The translations under genes were made by a program, and so were the position numbers. The notes beneath the pieces are model-generated. The model did not search any database. It was given only the letters and a program-made list of their open reading frames with translations, and was not told the DNA's origin. DNA of 64,000 bases from NCBI GenBank assembly GCA_045655005.1, contig JAZOOJ010000001.1:48798-112797 (forward strand), read 5' to 3'. Position 1 is the first letter of the stretch; each line of letters opens with the position of its first letter. Positions 44,024-51,827 of this stretch are shown here, piece after piece. Origin of the DNA: UMGS1908 sp045655005 (lineage in GTDB: Bacteria; Bacillota; Clostridia; Christensenellales; UBA1242).

Positions 44024-45058
44024 TTAATCTCTAAGTTTTACTTTGTTTGCAACGTTTTTACGTAAGTCTTCTGAAATGGCAGCATAGTGTTTTTTAGTGG
44101 TGTTTACATCTTTATGCCCCAAAACGTCTGCAACGATGTAAATATCTTGAGTTTCACGATAAAGTTCAGTACCATACGTACTCCTCAATTTATGAGGAGT
44201 AATTTTTTTTAGTGGGGTGGTTGCACTTGCATATTTTTTCACAAGTAATTGAACAGTCCTAACATTAATACGTCTGTTTTGAAGTGATAAAAAAACCGCA
44301 GGCTCATTTCTTGCTTGCTTATTTTCACTACGTCTTACTAGGTATGAAAGCAGAGCATCACGAACTTCATCTCCAAAATATACAATTTCTTGATTTCCGC
44401 CTTTTCGGGTAATCTTTATGCCGTTCACATCAAAATCCAGATCATCAAGATTAAGACCCACACACTCTGAAACACGAATTCCTGTACCAAGCATTAGCGT
44501 AATAATTGCGACATCTCTTTCTTTTGTGTATTGATGAAAGGCTTTCTCTCGGTCGGTAAGCGAAGACCCTGCCTCTGTAATGGTAATAAGTTTTGCGACT
44601 TCGTCTGATTCAAGTTTAATAATTGGCTTTTCATGTAGTTTGGGCATTTTTACTTTTTGAGTTACATTCTCATTAATCATTTCTTTGTTATAAAAATAAG
44701 TGAAAAATGACTTAATTGTAGACAATTTCCTAGATTTACCTTGCTCTCCATTAGAATATTCTTTATTATCATATGAATAATGCGACAAATAACTAAGAAA
44801 ATTCTCTATTGTCTGAGCCGAAATCACATTCAAATCTGCTGGTTCAAGTTGACGAAGATCTTTATCAAACAATTCTGTTTCTGTCATTAGATATTCAAAA
44901 AACACCCTGAGGTCATAGGCATAATTCAGCCTGGTGAGTGGGGAAGTAGATTGCTCAACACCTACAAAAAAGATTTCTGCAAATATGGGCAATTCTTTTA
45001 AAATTTCACGAGTTTTTAATATGCAGTTGTCTGCACGAGTTTCAAAATAATTTTTCAT
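44024..45058 (-). CDS. XerS-like tyrosine recombinase
   Basis: 344 aa. Core-binding N-domain (TRLNYAYDLRVFFEYL) and catalytic domain with the full set: Arg in GTGIRVSE, Lys in TRKGGN, HxxR in TPHKLRST, His in VLGHKDVNTTKKHY and the Tyr nucleophile. The length and the KERDVAIITLMLGTGIRVSE block recall single-recombinase XerS rather than XerC/D. ATG 45058 is exactly 6 nt after a TATAAT box, so it is probably leaderless; a GTG at 45073 is less likely. It lies outside the prophage repeats. Confidence 0.85.
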   Translation of the reverse strand: MKNYFETRADNCILKTREILKELPIFAEIFFVGVEQSTSPLTRLNYAYDLRVFFEYLMTETELFDKDLRQLEPADLNVISAQTIENFLSYLSHYSYDNKEYSNGEQGKSRKLSTIKSFFTYFYNKEMINENVTQKVKMPKLHEKPIIKLESDEVAKLITITEAGSSLTDREKAFHQYTKERDVAIITLMLGTGIRVSECVGLNLDDLDFDVNGIKITRKGGNQEIVYFGDEVRDALLSYLVRRSENKQARNEPAVFLSLQNRRINVRTVQLLVKKYASATTPLKKITPHKLRSTYGTELYRETQDIYIVADVLGHKDVNTTKKHYAAISEDLRKNVANKVKLRD

Positions 45059-45064
45059 AAATTT

Positions 45065-45093
45065 ATTATACACAACTCCTAAGTTATTTACAA
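45065..45093 (-). promoter_or_regulatory. Promoter of the recombinase gene
   Basis: Minus strand TTGTAA (45093-45088), 17 nt, TATAAT (45070-45065), 6 nt to ATG. Confidence 0.65.
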
Positions 45094-45681
45094 ACGATTT
45101 TTAATCTTTTCGCAAAATACTTTTTTGGTTTTATATCAAACTAAATAATTTAAGCACAAACATAAATAAATTATTATAACACAGAGAGAATTTCAATATT
45201 TATACAAAAACTATTCTGTGCCTGTTATGTAATGATATTGTGTGAGAGAGAGATATATAGCAAAAGATATGTATAAAACACGCATTGATTTTGTTTAATG
45301 TATTTTTAAAGCGTTCTGTCACAGAATACAACAAAAACAATGATCAAATTATTAAAGAAATTCTGAGATAAATACATTGATAATGGATAACTAAACTTTG
45401 TACGATTTCTGACGGAATGAATAAAAATTTTCTGAGCAAATCGTACAAAAATTTGTGTGGAAATATTATAATAAATACACAACATATTTTATAGAGTTTA
45501 CTCATGTAAAACTAATACGATTTATTATAAATTGGTGAATCAAAATTATATAAACAATAGTAAAATTAACGACAGACTTGGAAGATGTCAAAATTTTAAG
45601 ATTTTCTAGCAAATAATCATAAATTAAATAAAATGCCAAAAAAATGCCAAAATTTGAGTAATTTTCGCCTTATAATTTCGT
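45094..45681. other. Non-coding AT-rich region between recombinase and prophage
   Basis: About 590 bp without a credible ORF. Holds a perfect 12-bp inverted repeat, TTTGTACGATTT (45397-45408) and AAATCGTACAAA (45438-45449), a TACGATTTA echo near 45510, and a tandem ATGCCAAA motif (about 45632-45654). AAGATGTC, part of the att repeat, also occurs near 45592. Candidate recombinase-binding or chromosome-dimer-resolution region. Confidence 0.55.
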
Positions 45682-45715
45682 AAAATCTGCATTTTGCGAA
45701 GTCTTAAAAGATGTC
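45682..45715 (+). repeat. attL-like direct repeat
   Basis: 34 bp from AAAATCTGCATTTTGCGAAG to AAAGATGTC; identical to 52707-52740 except one base (A at 45706, T at 52731). Confidence 0.88.
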
Positions 45716-45743
45716 TTTATTATAAAAAAGTTCTTTCCTATTG

Positions 45744-46595
45744 TCAAGCAAATTCTTCATTATTTTTAAAAAAATTTATTTGACGCATAATTCTTTCGAA
45801 TATCTCTCTTGAAATCCCTACCCTACTGGCTGAATTTTGCACAAATGGTTGAAGACTTTTCTGTTTATCTTTTCCGAGTTGTTTAAAATAAAACATAGGA
45901 TCATCTGACATTGAAAGTAATTTCAAAAGGACTAAATCAGTTTTTGAAAGTTTAACCATATCAAACATATCTAAGTCTTTAAAAAAAACAACTTCTGGAA
46001 ATTGTGTCATAAATATATCATAATCAATCTTATTTGACGTTATTTCAAGACGAGTCAATGAATAGTCAAGTTTACTTTCAATAGTTTTATTGTACAGTTT
46101 ACAACGACCAAATTCAGAATCAGATCCGAGATATTCAGTAACATTTTCGCCAGAAGAGTCAAATGAATGACGCTTATGAACTCTTCTATCTTTCTTTAAA
46201 TAAACCAAAGAACGCTTACAAGGAATATCAATCGAAATATCATAATTAACCATCTCGCAATCTTGCCAGCGTCTGCGAAGAAAAAATAAGACCGAACTTA
46301 ATTCACGAGAATAACCAACTTTATTAGGGTTGAACTGAACAAAACAACTAAAGAAATCTTTTTTTGAAAGTCCATTAAAACAAAGACCAACTGAAAAAGA
46401 ATTTTCTTTTATATATATCGTAAATAATTCACGATAATTAAATGGTTTAACCGAAAAAGAATGCTTATGCTCAAATCTTCTTAAATAGTCCATTATTTCA
46501 AAACAAGATTCTTGTGTAATTTTGAATTTATAACGAACCATATCAAGACTATAAATCAATTTATTTTCAGACGTTGGAAAATAATAAGATAACAT
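45744..46595 (-). CDS. Phage replication initiator (Rep_trans / gpII-like)
   Basis: 283 aa from ATG 46595, which has AGGTG just upstream; the frame is open to 46712 but that part reads through hairpins of the origin region. Pattern of the rolling-circle replication initiation factor family: LIYSLDMVRYKFKI near the N-terminus, EYLGSDSEFGRCKLYNKTIE and the following YSLTRLEI. It would nick the double-stranded phage form to start replication. Clear HUH motif not seen, so catalytic residues are not assigned. Ends 28 bp inside the left repeat. Confidence 0.75.
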   Translation of the reverse strand: MLSYYFPTSENKLIYSLDMVRYKFKITQESCFEIMDYLRRFEHKHSFSVKPFNYRELFTIYIKENSFSVGLCFNGLSKKDFFSCFVQFNPNKVGYSRELSSVLFFLRRRWQDCEMVNYDISIDIPCKRSLVYLKKDRRVHKRHSFDSSGENVTEYLGSDSEFGRCKLYNKTIESKLDYSLTRLEITSNKIDYDIFMTQFPEVVFFKDLDMFDMVKLSKTDLVLLKLLSMSDDPMFYFKQLGKDKQKSLQPFVQNSASRVGISREIFERIMRQINFFKNNEEFA

Positions 46596-46988
46596 ATCAC
46601 ACCTATCCACCCTACTATTTTTTACTAAAAATGCGGAAAACCGCACGACTTGGCACCTTGTTAGACGTAGGTGCGAAAAACGTTTTTTATTTTTTATTTT
46701 GTACGTAGACATTATAGTGTTTACGTAGTCAAGATAAAGAACCTTGACGAAAGGCTAATCAAGTGCGTAATGCACTATGGATGAAACTTTAAATGTAGAA
46801 ACTCGCATTGCTACCTTGAGAAAAACTAAAACCTTGACATTTTAACCTAACATTAGGGCATCGCCCTAATAACCCAATAACGCAAGGCTCAGAATTGCAA
46901 GCAGTAGAAAAGACCTTTAAAATTACTTGATTTTGATATTGTAATTGTGATAGAATTGTAAAAAAAACAAAAAGGGAAAAATAAAAAA
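46596..46988. other. Inovirus intergenic / replication-origin region
   Basis: About 390 bp packed with hairpins: TGCGG-AAAA-CCGCA (46632-46645), GCACC/GGTGC (46653-46674), TACGTAGACA/TGTTTACGTA (46702-46727), CCTT/AAGG (46742-46754), AGTGC/GCACT (46762-46776), ATTAGGGC-ATC-GCCCTAAT (46852-46870). ACCTTG occurs four times (46655, 46741, 46813, 46831). This looks like the nick site and strand origins of a filamentous phage. Confidence 0.65.
46927..46956 (+). promoter_or_regulatory. Promoter of the DUF2726 gene
   Basis: TTGATT (46927-46932), 18 nt, TAGAAT (46951-46956), independent of the phage operon. Confidence 0.6.
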
Positions 46989-47672
46989 GTGGGAAGAAGA
47001 AAACAAAAAAAACAAGATACAGCTTCAGCAATAGGAATACTATTTGTTATAGCTATTTGTATTGCGTTGATAAAAATAATAGCACCAATACTCATTGCAA
47101 CAGCAGTAATTGTAATAATTATTAAAATTGTAAAAAAAATCAAAGCAAAAAAAACATATACAAACAAAGAAAAAATATATTACGAAGATCTAAATGAAGA
47201 CGAACCTATTGACAATCTACAATTTAAAACTAATAATGAGACATATATTGATAAAGAAAAATACCAATTAAGCAAAAAAAAATACACCAAGAAAGAAGAA
47301 TATCAAACAAATTGTGAAAAATATTATTACAAAATAATAAAAGAAGAATTTGAAACTAAATATGATATATTCCCACAAGTTCCATTATCATCTGTCATAA
47401 AAAAGAATAAAGACTTTGAAAAACAATATCAAAACGAACTATTCAGAATAATAGATTTTGGAATTTTTGAGAAAGAAACACAAAAACCCTTATTGCTAAT
47501 AGAAATTAACGACAAAACACATAAACAGCAAAATAGGATTAAAAGGGACAATAAAATAAAAGAAATCTGTAATAATGCAAACATAAAATTAATTACATTT
47601 TGGACAGATGAAAATAAAAATAAAGAGTATATTATCAATAAAATAAAAAACACATTAGATTACATTTTATAA
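46989..47672 (+). CDS. Membrane-anchored DUF2726 nuclease-like protein
   Basis: 227 aa, GTG start after AAAAAGGG. Hydrophobic N-terminus with one or two TM (about residues 14-48), Lys-rich linker, and a C-terminal DUF2726 domain of the PD-(D/E)XK superfamily: IIDFGIFEKETQKPLLLIEI (Asp and Glu of the active site), NDKTHKQQNRIKRDNKIKEI and ANIKLITF. The only gene in the prophage on the plus strand, with its own promoter; coding sequence is exceptionally A-rich. Likely a cargo gene such as defence or superinfection exclusion, which is inference. Confidence 0.75.
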   Translation: MGRRKQKKQDTASAIGILFVIAICIALIKIIAPILIATAVIVIIIKIVKKIKAKKTYTNKEKIYYEDLNEDEPIDNLQFKTNNETYIDKEKYQLSKKKYTKKEEYQTNCEKYYYKIIKEEFETKYDIFPQVPLSSVIKKNKDFEKQYQNELFRIIDFGIFEKETQKPLLLIEINDKTHKQQNRIKRDNKIKEICNNANIKLITFWTDENKNKEYIINKIKNTLDYIL

Positions 47673-47682
47673 TATTTTAGGG

Positions 47683-47705
47683 GGGAGCGACATAAAGTCG
47701 CTCCC
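47683..47705. terminator. Strong bidirectional terminator in prophage
   Basis: GGGAGCGAC - ATAAA - GTCGCTCCC between converging genes at 46989 (+) and 47723 (-). Confidence 0.9.
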
Positions 47706-47722
47706 TTTAACCCTCAAAAAAA

Positions 47723-48142
47723 TTAAAAAAATATAAACTTGGCGACCCAAATAACATAAATAATTACTTGTAAAAGGCCTCTTGCACAAAACTCAATAAC
47801 AGAATAAAACCCAGTTGCCATGTTAAAAAAATCACGAATAAAATTAAAAGCACCCCAGTCGGAAACTATCTCAAGAGAATCAAACCACGTCATAGACATT
47901 GAAACACTGGGAGCATCAGCAACGGATGAAAGCAGACCACCAAAAGTTATAAAACCATTACCAAGTAAAGTCTTAAATAAAGAAACAACAAGAACAAGAC
48001 CAAGAACAAGAGAGAGAACATTAAAACCCTGCCTAACATCATTAGATGACACATTAGAGTCTATTTTTTCTTTTGGTTTTTTTTGAGTAACAGTAACATT
48101 AGAACCACCACGTGAAATCACAGTAATTTCTTTTTTTGACAT
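47723..48142 (-). CDS. pVI-like prophage membrane protein
   Basis: 139 aa from ATG 48142 (GAGGTGG 3-5 nt upstream; GTG-type upstream start at 48154 less likely). Short polar N-terminus, then TM helices at about residues 42-60 and 115-138 with a hydrophobic middle. Position right after the pIII-like gene and last in the structural block matches pVI, the minor coat protein that helps attach pIII and release the virion. Assignment is by position and topology only. Confidence 0.6.
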   Translation of the reverse strand: MSKKEITVISRGGSNVTVTQKKPKEKIDSNVSSNDVRQGFNVLSLVLGLVLVVSLFKTLLGNGFITFGGLLSSVADAPSVSMSMTWFDSLEIVSDWGAFNFIRDFFNMATGFYSVIEFCARGLLQVIIYVIWVAKFIFF

Positions 48143-48153
48143 AAACCACCTCA

Positions 48154-49116
48154 CTAAATTAAAAGCCTAACAACTGAAACTATAAAAGCCAAAGTTAATA
48201 ACCCAGTAAAGAACCCAGCAAGATTAACACCAAGCAACTCAAAATTAAACAAACCCATAAATGCTTGCACCGGAGCATCTATAACAGCAGAAATCAAACT
48301 AAAGAAAGTATAGCTATTGGAAGCGTTTGCACCTGCTTGATAACCATTGTTATAGCCTATAACTTCGCCAGCTCTAGACCCTGCAGAATAACCATTATCA
48401 TAACCGACATTTTCACCAATTGAATAACCGGAATCATATCCTTCCTTAAAAACATCATCATCTAAAAATGTGCCGACTAAATAATAATATCGGTCAGTAT
48501 ATTCAAAATACGAAGCAATATGAGCATTTTCACCGGTAATATCGCAAGGTATGCGAATAGAAAAGACTTTATCATTTTCATCATAGTAGTCAATGTAAGT
48601 ATATATACGCATAGTGTGAGTATTTAACATAGATTCAGTGCTATAAATACGAACTTTTTTTACAAAACAGTTAAAACCATAATCACAACCGAGTGCATAT
48701 GAAAAATAGTAATGATTAGCATTATTAACAGTCTGATGAAAAGAAGTATATGTAAGAGGCTCACCCTCATTACTAAAATTAACTTGTTGTGTAGTATTTA
48801 CTGAATCATAACCGATACCAGGATAAAAATATTTAAATTCAATATCCGACTCAATATAGCCATTGTAATTATTCAAATCAACTTCAAAATTAAAAAAGCC
48901 TAATGCATAACCGACACCTTCTTGGATTGAACTAGAAACTGTAACAATTGAACTACCATTAAAAGAATAACCAGTAGAGACTTCATCAGCACTAGCAATC
49001 ATTGTTTTAGGTTGAAATTTGGGTAAAAAAGGGCTTATACAAAGCATCAAAGCACTTGCACAAGCAATAAATATACTAGATATTCTTTTAATTATTTTTC
49101 GTTTGTTTTCGACCAT
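48154..49116 (-). CDS. pIII-like prophage adsorption protein
   Basis: 320 aa from ATG 49116. N-terminal signal peptide (ISSIFIACASALMLCISPF), an extracellular beta-rich domain of about 190 residues, a Gly-Tyr repeat tract (YDSGYSIG, YDNGYSAG, YNNGYQAG; about residues 225-268), and a C-terminal TM (GFFTGLLTLAFIVSVVRLLI). Signal, N-domain, Gly-rich spacer and C-terminal anchor is the architecture of pIII attachment proteins, which bind the host receptor. No sequence match claimed. GGAG 10 nt upstream. Confidence 0.65.
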   Translation of the reverse strand: MVENKRKIIKRISSIFIACASALMLCISPFLPKFQPKTMIASADEVSTGYSFNGSSIVTVSSSIQEGVGYALGFFNFEVDLNNYNGYIESDIEFKYFYPGIGYDSVNTTQQVNFSNEGEPLTYTSFHQTVNNANHYYFSYALGCDYGFNCFVKKVRIYSTESMLNTHTMRIYTYIDYYDENDKVFSIRIPCDITGENAHIASYFEYTDRYYYLVGTFLDDDVFKEGYDSGYSIGENVGYDNGYSAGSRAGEVIGYNNGYQAGANASNSYTFFSLISAVIDAPVQAFMGLFNFELLGVNLAGFFTGLLTLAFIVSVVRLLI

Positions 49117-49243
49117 AAACACCCCGCTCCGCCAGTTGTTTTTTAATCAACCTTTGTTTTAAAAAATATTGAATAACACCAAGTGCTATATTTTCCAAAA
49201 GGCAACCAATAAAGGCACCAATTATAATTAAAATTAGATTCAT
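49088..49243 (-). CDS. 51-aa prophage membrane protein
   Basis: Short gene: MNLILIIIGAFIGCLLEN then a basic tail. One TM at residues about 3-22 followed by Lys/Arg-rich cytoplasmic end. Its ATG overlaps the stop of the previous gene by one base and its end overlaps the pIII-like start, so it is translationally coupled at both ends. Size and topology fit a minor coat protein such as pVII/pIX or an assembly factor. Confidence 0.65.
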   Translation of the reverse strand: MNLILIIIGAFIGCLLENIALGVIQYFLKQRLIKKQLAERGVYGRKQTKNN

Positions 49244-49623
49244 TATTTAGACACCATCCTTTTTAAGATTTCTATTTCGTTATCGATTATATCAAAACAT
49301 TTATCTCTATCAAACGCACCACCAACAATATCATCTGAAATATTATATACTATTGGATATTCTTTGCTTTGTATTAAAAACAACTCTTTCAATTTCTTTA
49401 ACAGTACTACTGCGAACAAGATTTTGTCTTTGTTTCTATAAATTTGTAGGTATTTATTACATTCTGTTAAATCTTTGATTTGTTCATCTTTCTCTGCAAG
49501 TTTTACTTCTAAGTCGGCAAATTCTTTTCCTAAGCACTCTACAAAATGAATTGTAACCGAAACACCTTGATTATCAACTACTTCATAATTACCATTTTTA
49601 AGATTTTCTATTGCTTTATTCAT
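49243..49623 (-). CDS. Prophage hypothetical protein, coiled coil
   Basis: 126 aa, soluble. Coiled-coil segment FADLEVKLAEKDEQIKDLTE at about residues 36-55. ATG preceded by GGGAGATGAG, which is the end of the upstream gene. Function unknown. Confidence 0.75.
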   Translation of the reverse strand: MNKAIENLKNGNYEVVDNQGVSVTIHFVECLGKEFADLEVKLAEKDEQIKDLTECNKYLQIYRNKDKILFAVVLLKKLKELFLIQSKEYPIVYNISDDIVGGAFDRDKCFDIIDNEIEILKRMVSK

Positions 49624-49625
49624 TT

Positions 49626-49952
49626 TTACTCATCTCCCTGCATCTTCTTTAAACAGTTATCACAAACGACTTTACGTTTGTATTCATAAAACCAATCCGT
49701 CCAACAACAGAAACCACATAACTCACATTTACATTGACCGTTTCCAGACAACTTAGTAGGTCGATAATCAGTTAACTCAGCCTCTAAATCTTTAATTTTT
49801 TTTATGTGTTTTTGATGCCACATCTTATACCAATCTAAAGCATCTAATAAATCATCAACTGCAGATTGATCAAAGATGTAAGATTTATCAAAATCAGTAG
49901 CACCTATAGGAATACATTCATTTTGAACATAATCATCATAATTACGTTTCAT
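49626..49952 (-). CDS. Prophage hypothetical protein with C-terminal zinc ribbon
   Basis: 108 aa from ATG 49952; an ATG 9 nt upstream overlaps the GGGAG site itself. C-terminal Cys cluster CKCELCGFCCW...CDNCLKK suggests a zinc-ribbon fold. Last residues QGDE are encoded by the ribosome binding site of the next gene. Function unknown. Confidence 0.72.
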   Translation of the reverse strand: MKRNYDDYVQNECIPIGATDFDKSYIFDQSAVDDLLDALDWYKMWHQKHIKKIKDLEAELTDYRPTKLSGNGQCKCELCGFCCWTDWFYEYKRKVVCDNCLKKMQGDE

Positions 49953-49953
49953 T

Positions 49954-50307
49954 TTACTCATCTCCCTGTGTGAATTTATTCATCCATTTTTTTGCAAGTT
50001 TTGGTATAAAAAGAAGAAAATCTACAAAAATATGGGCTATAAATACATTAATGTAATAAGTGAAAAATACTAGCAAATCTGTATTTTTAAATAATGGCAA
50101 AATACCATCAACACCGAATATCTGACTTAAACTTGTATACGCAATAGAATTCTCAGCAATATTAAGTCCAATAGAGTCAAAAATTGTACCAAATTCAAAA
50201 GCAGTACCACCTTTAAATAAAAGTATCAAAAAGGCAAATATAGGTATAAAATACACTATATTCCAAAATATGGTCTCAGCCATATGATTAATCGTTCTTT
50301 TTCTCAT
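49954..50307 (-). CDS. Prophage membrane protein, 117 aa
   Basis: Two or three TM helices (about residues 14-32, 78-100). Overlaps the 3' end of the Zot-like gene by 20 bp and ends in QGDE like the next gene. May be the membrane partner of the assembly ATPase (pXI-like role); inference from position. Confidence 0.7.
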   Translation of the reverse strand: MRKRTINHMAETIFWNIVYFIPIFAFLILLFKGGTAFEFGTIFDSIGLNIAENSIAYTSLSQIFGVDGILPLFKNTDLLVFFTYYINVFIAHIFVDFLLFIPKLAKKWMNKFTQGDE

Positions 50308-51112
50308 CTACACCACCCCGCAACCTAGATTTTCTAAAACTGACTATGTTATTTGCTTTCAAAGTTTTAGCAGTAATAACATTCTTTTCTTCTTCAAGTC
50401 CGTCAGTCAAACTTGAATAACAGTAACAATCAAAATACTTCCAAGTCTTTTTTGGTATAATTACTCGTCTTAACTTTTGCTCCACATCCTCATCTTGAAC
50501 GTTTATGGTCGACTTATCGTCTGAATATCTACATTCTTGAACATGAGCCAAAAGGAAAAATGGAATCCATTTTGTCAAATGATGTACATAAATATACTCT
50601 GACAAGCAACGCTTAATTGAATAATGAGTATCTGAAATACATTGAGTATCATATATAATTACACCACCCTTAGTTGAATGACCTATCAATTTATTAAATA
50701 GTAACAATTGCTCGTTTAACTCCATATCTTTAATCAATTGACTATCAGCAACCAAAGACGCTTCACAAATATAAATTACCGAACCATAAACAAAACGTGT
50801 TTTTCGTGTCAATAAATCCGTAGTTATTGGTACATAAGGAACCGATAACGGAATATTCGAGTATAACAAAGGCAATTCAAGTAAAGGTTTTTTAAACAAC
50901 TTGCGGAAAAAGTTATTAATCTTAACACGCCTTGTACGTCTTTTAAACTCAGACATAGCAATCGCAACACTCAATGTAGATTTACCGCATTTCACACCAC
51001 CGCTAACGAGAGCCATAGCTCCAATTTTTGGAACTTTAAATTTTGATTGTATTTTTTTGATAATAAATAGCACAACGGCTATTATAATTAAAATTAAAAT
51101 TGAATTATCCAT
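50288..51112 (-). CDS. Zot/pI-like morphogenesis ATPase
   Basis: 274 aa. Hallmark inovirus gene: assembles and extrudes virions using ATP. N-terminal TM (ILILIIIAVVLFIIKK), then Walker A in LVSGGVKCGKSTLS (residues about 37-50) and Walker B in GGVIIYDTQ. In Ff phage pI the TM lies after the ATPase; here it is before. The start follows the coat-gene terminator by 17 bp and lacks a good ribosome binding site, so expression probably relies on read-through. Confidence 0.8.
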   Translation of the reverse strand: MDNSILILIIIAVVLFIIKKIQSKFKVPKIGAMALVSGGVKCGKSTLSVAIAMSEFKRRTRRVKINNFFRKLFKKPLLELPLLYSNIPLSVPYVPITTDLLTRKTRFVYGSVIYICEASLVADSQLIKDMELNEQLLLFNKLIGHSTKGGVIIYDTQCISDTHYSIKRCLSEYIYVHHLTKWIPFFLLAHVQECRYSDDKSTINVQDEDVEQKLRRVIIPKKTWKYFDCYCYSSLTDGLEEEKNVITAKTLKANNIVSFRKSRLRGGVDEKKND

Positions 51113-51128
51113 TAATTTTAAAGAATAA

Positions 51129-51154
51129 AAGGCTAGATTTTTATGTCTAGCCTT
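51129..51154 (-). terminator. Terminator after major-coat gene
   Basis: AAGGCTAGA / TCTAGCCTT perfect 9-bp stem, loop of 8; minus-strand T-rich tail. Placed like the central terminator after gene VIII of Ff phages. Confidence 0.9.
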
Positions 51155-51166
51155 ATAAACTTGATA

Positions 51167-51418
51167 CTATCTATTTCTTGCACCAAGACTTGTGAAGAAA
51201 TTAAGTACCCAGCGACATAGGCCCAAACCTAACGAAATCGCTGCAAAAGCAATTATGCAAGTACCTAGAACAGATAGTCCGGCAGTGCCACCCTCAGCAG
51301 TTGTGAAGAAGATGCTTTGAGCCAAGGTTGAAAGCCCTTCACCAACACCAGTAGCAATTCCAGAAATACCAGAAACTAAGATTTCAATAATTGCAGTAAC
51401 TAACGCAGTACCAGTCAT
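51167..51418 (-). CDS. Major coat protein candidate (pVIII-like)
   Basis: 83 aa, Gly/Ala/Ser-rich with hydrophobic segments at about residues 4-22 and 48-70 and a basic C-terminus (CRWVLNFFTSLGARNR). The first segment may be a cleaved signal. Strongest ribosome binding site of the block (GGAGGTG) and an immediately following terminator imply high expression, as for the phage capsid protein. No sequence homology is claimed. Confidence 0.72.
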   Translation of the reverse strand: MTGTALVTAIIEILVSGISGIATGVGEGLSTLAQSIFFTTAEGGTAGLSVLGTCIIAFAAISLGLGLCRWVLNFFTSLGARNR

Positions 51419-51480
51419 TCTTTTACACCTCCATAAATTATTTTTTTATATAAGAGGTGCGAAACTGATTTATCTTCCTA

Positions 51481-51511
51481 GTGTGAGTAGGTCAATAGAC
51501 CAGTCTCACAC
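51481..51511. repeat. Strong hairpin upstream of coat gene
   Basis: GTGTGAG (51481-51487) with CTCACAC (51505-51511), inner GGTC/GACC. Not followed by a T-run. Candidate packaging signal or processing hairpin. Confidence 0.6.
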
Positions 51512-51533
51512 ACTTTTATAACCACACTAAAAA

Positions 51534-51671
51534 TTAATCAGATTTACTATCAGAATTTTCTGTATTTTCTTTTAATTGTTTACGTTTTCTAACATCTTTA
51601 ACTATTCCAAAAATCTGATAACCGACAAAAGCAAGTAAACCAACAACTAATAAGACACTAATTATTTTCAT
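51534..51671 (-). CDS. 45-aa prophage membrane protein
   Basis: MKIISVLLVVGLLAFVGYQI then a charged tail (KDVRKRKQLKE...). One TM. AGAGAGGTG lies 5-7 nt before the ATG; its start overlaps the previous gene by 14 bp. Size and topology match pVII/pIX-type minor coat proteins. Confidence 0.65.
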   Translation of the reverse strand: MKIISVLLVVGLLAFVGYQIFGIVKDVRKRKQLKENTENSDSKSD

Positions 51672-51825
51672 CTTGTACACCTCTCTTAGATTTTAATGAA
51701 GCATATTGAACTCTTAAATCATTGTATTTTTTTTCTACTTGATCAAGTTTCTTTTCGCTTTGTCCTAATAAAACAAGAGTAGAAATATAACCGACTAAAA
51801 CAATTAAATCAAATATAATAGTCAT
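51658..51825 (-). CDS. 55-aa prophage membrane protein
   Basis: MTIIFDLIVLVGYISTLVLL (TM) followed by a coiled-coil-like charged segment (EKKLDQVEKKYNDLRVQ). GGGGGT site 8 nt upstream, 2 bp after the previous stop. Minor coat or assembly protein candidate. Confidence 0.65.
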   Translation of the reverse strand: MTIIFDLIVLVGYISTLVLLGQSEKKLDQVEKKYNDLRVQYASLKSKRGVQDENN

Positions 51826-51827
51826 TA

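Noticed and set aside
44024..45058. Phage-encoded integrase
   Set aside because: The gene lies outside the direct repeats and resembles chromosomal XerS-type enzymes.
45682..45715. Canonical dif site
   Set aside because: The 34-bp repeat does not resemble the usual Firmicute dif core; called only an att-like repeat.
46596..46712. N-terminal extension of the replication initiator to 46712
   Set aside because: It would translate hairpins of the origin region, has no ribosome binding site, and ATG 46595 has one.
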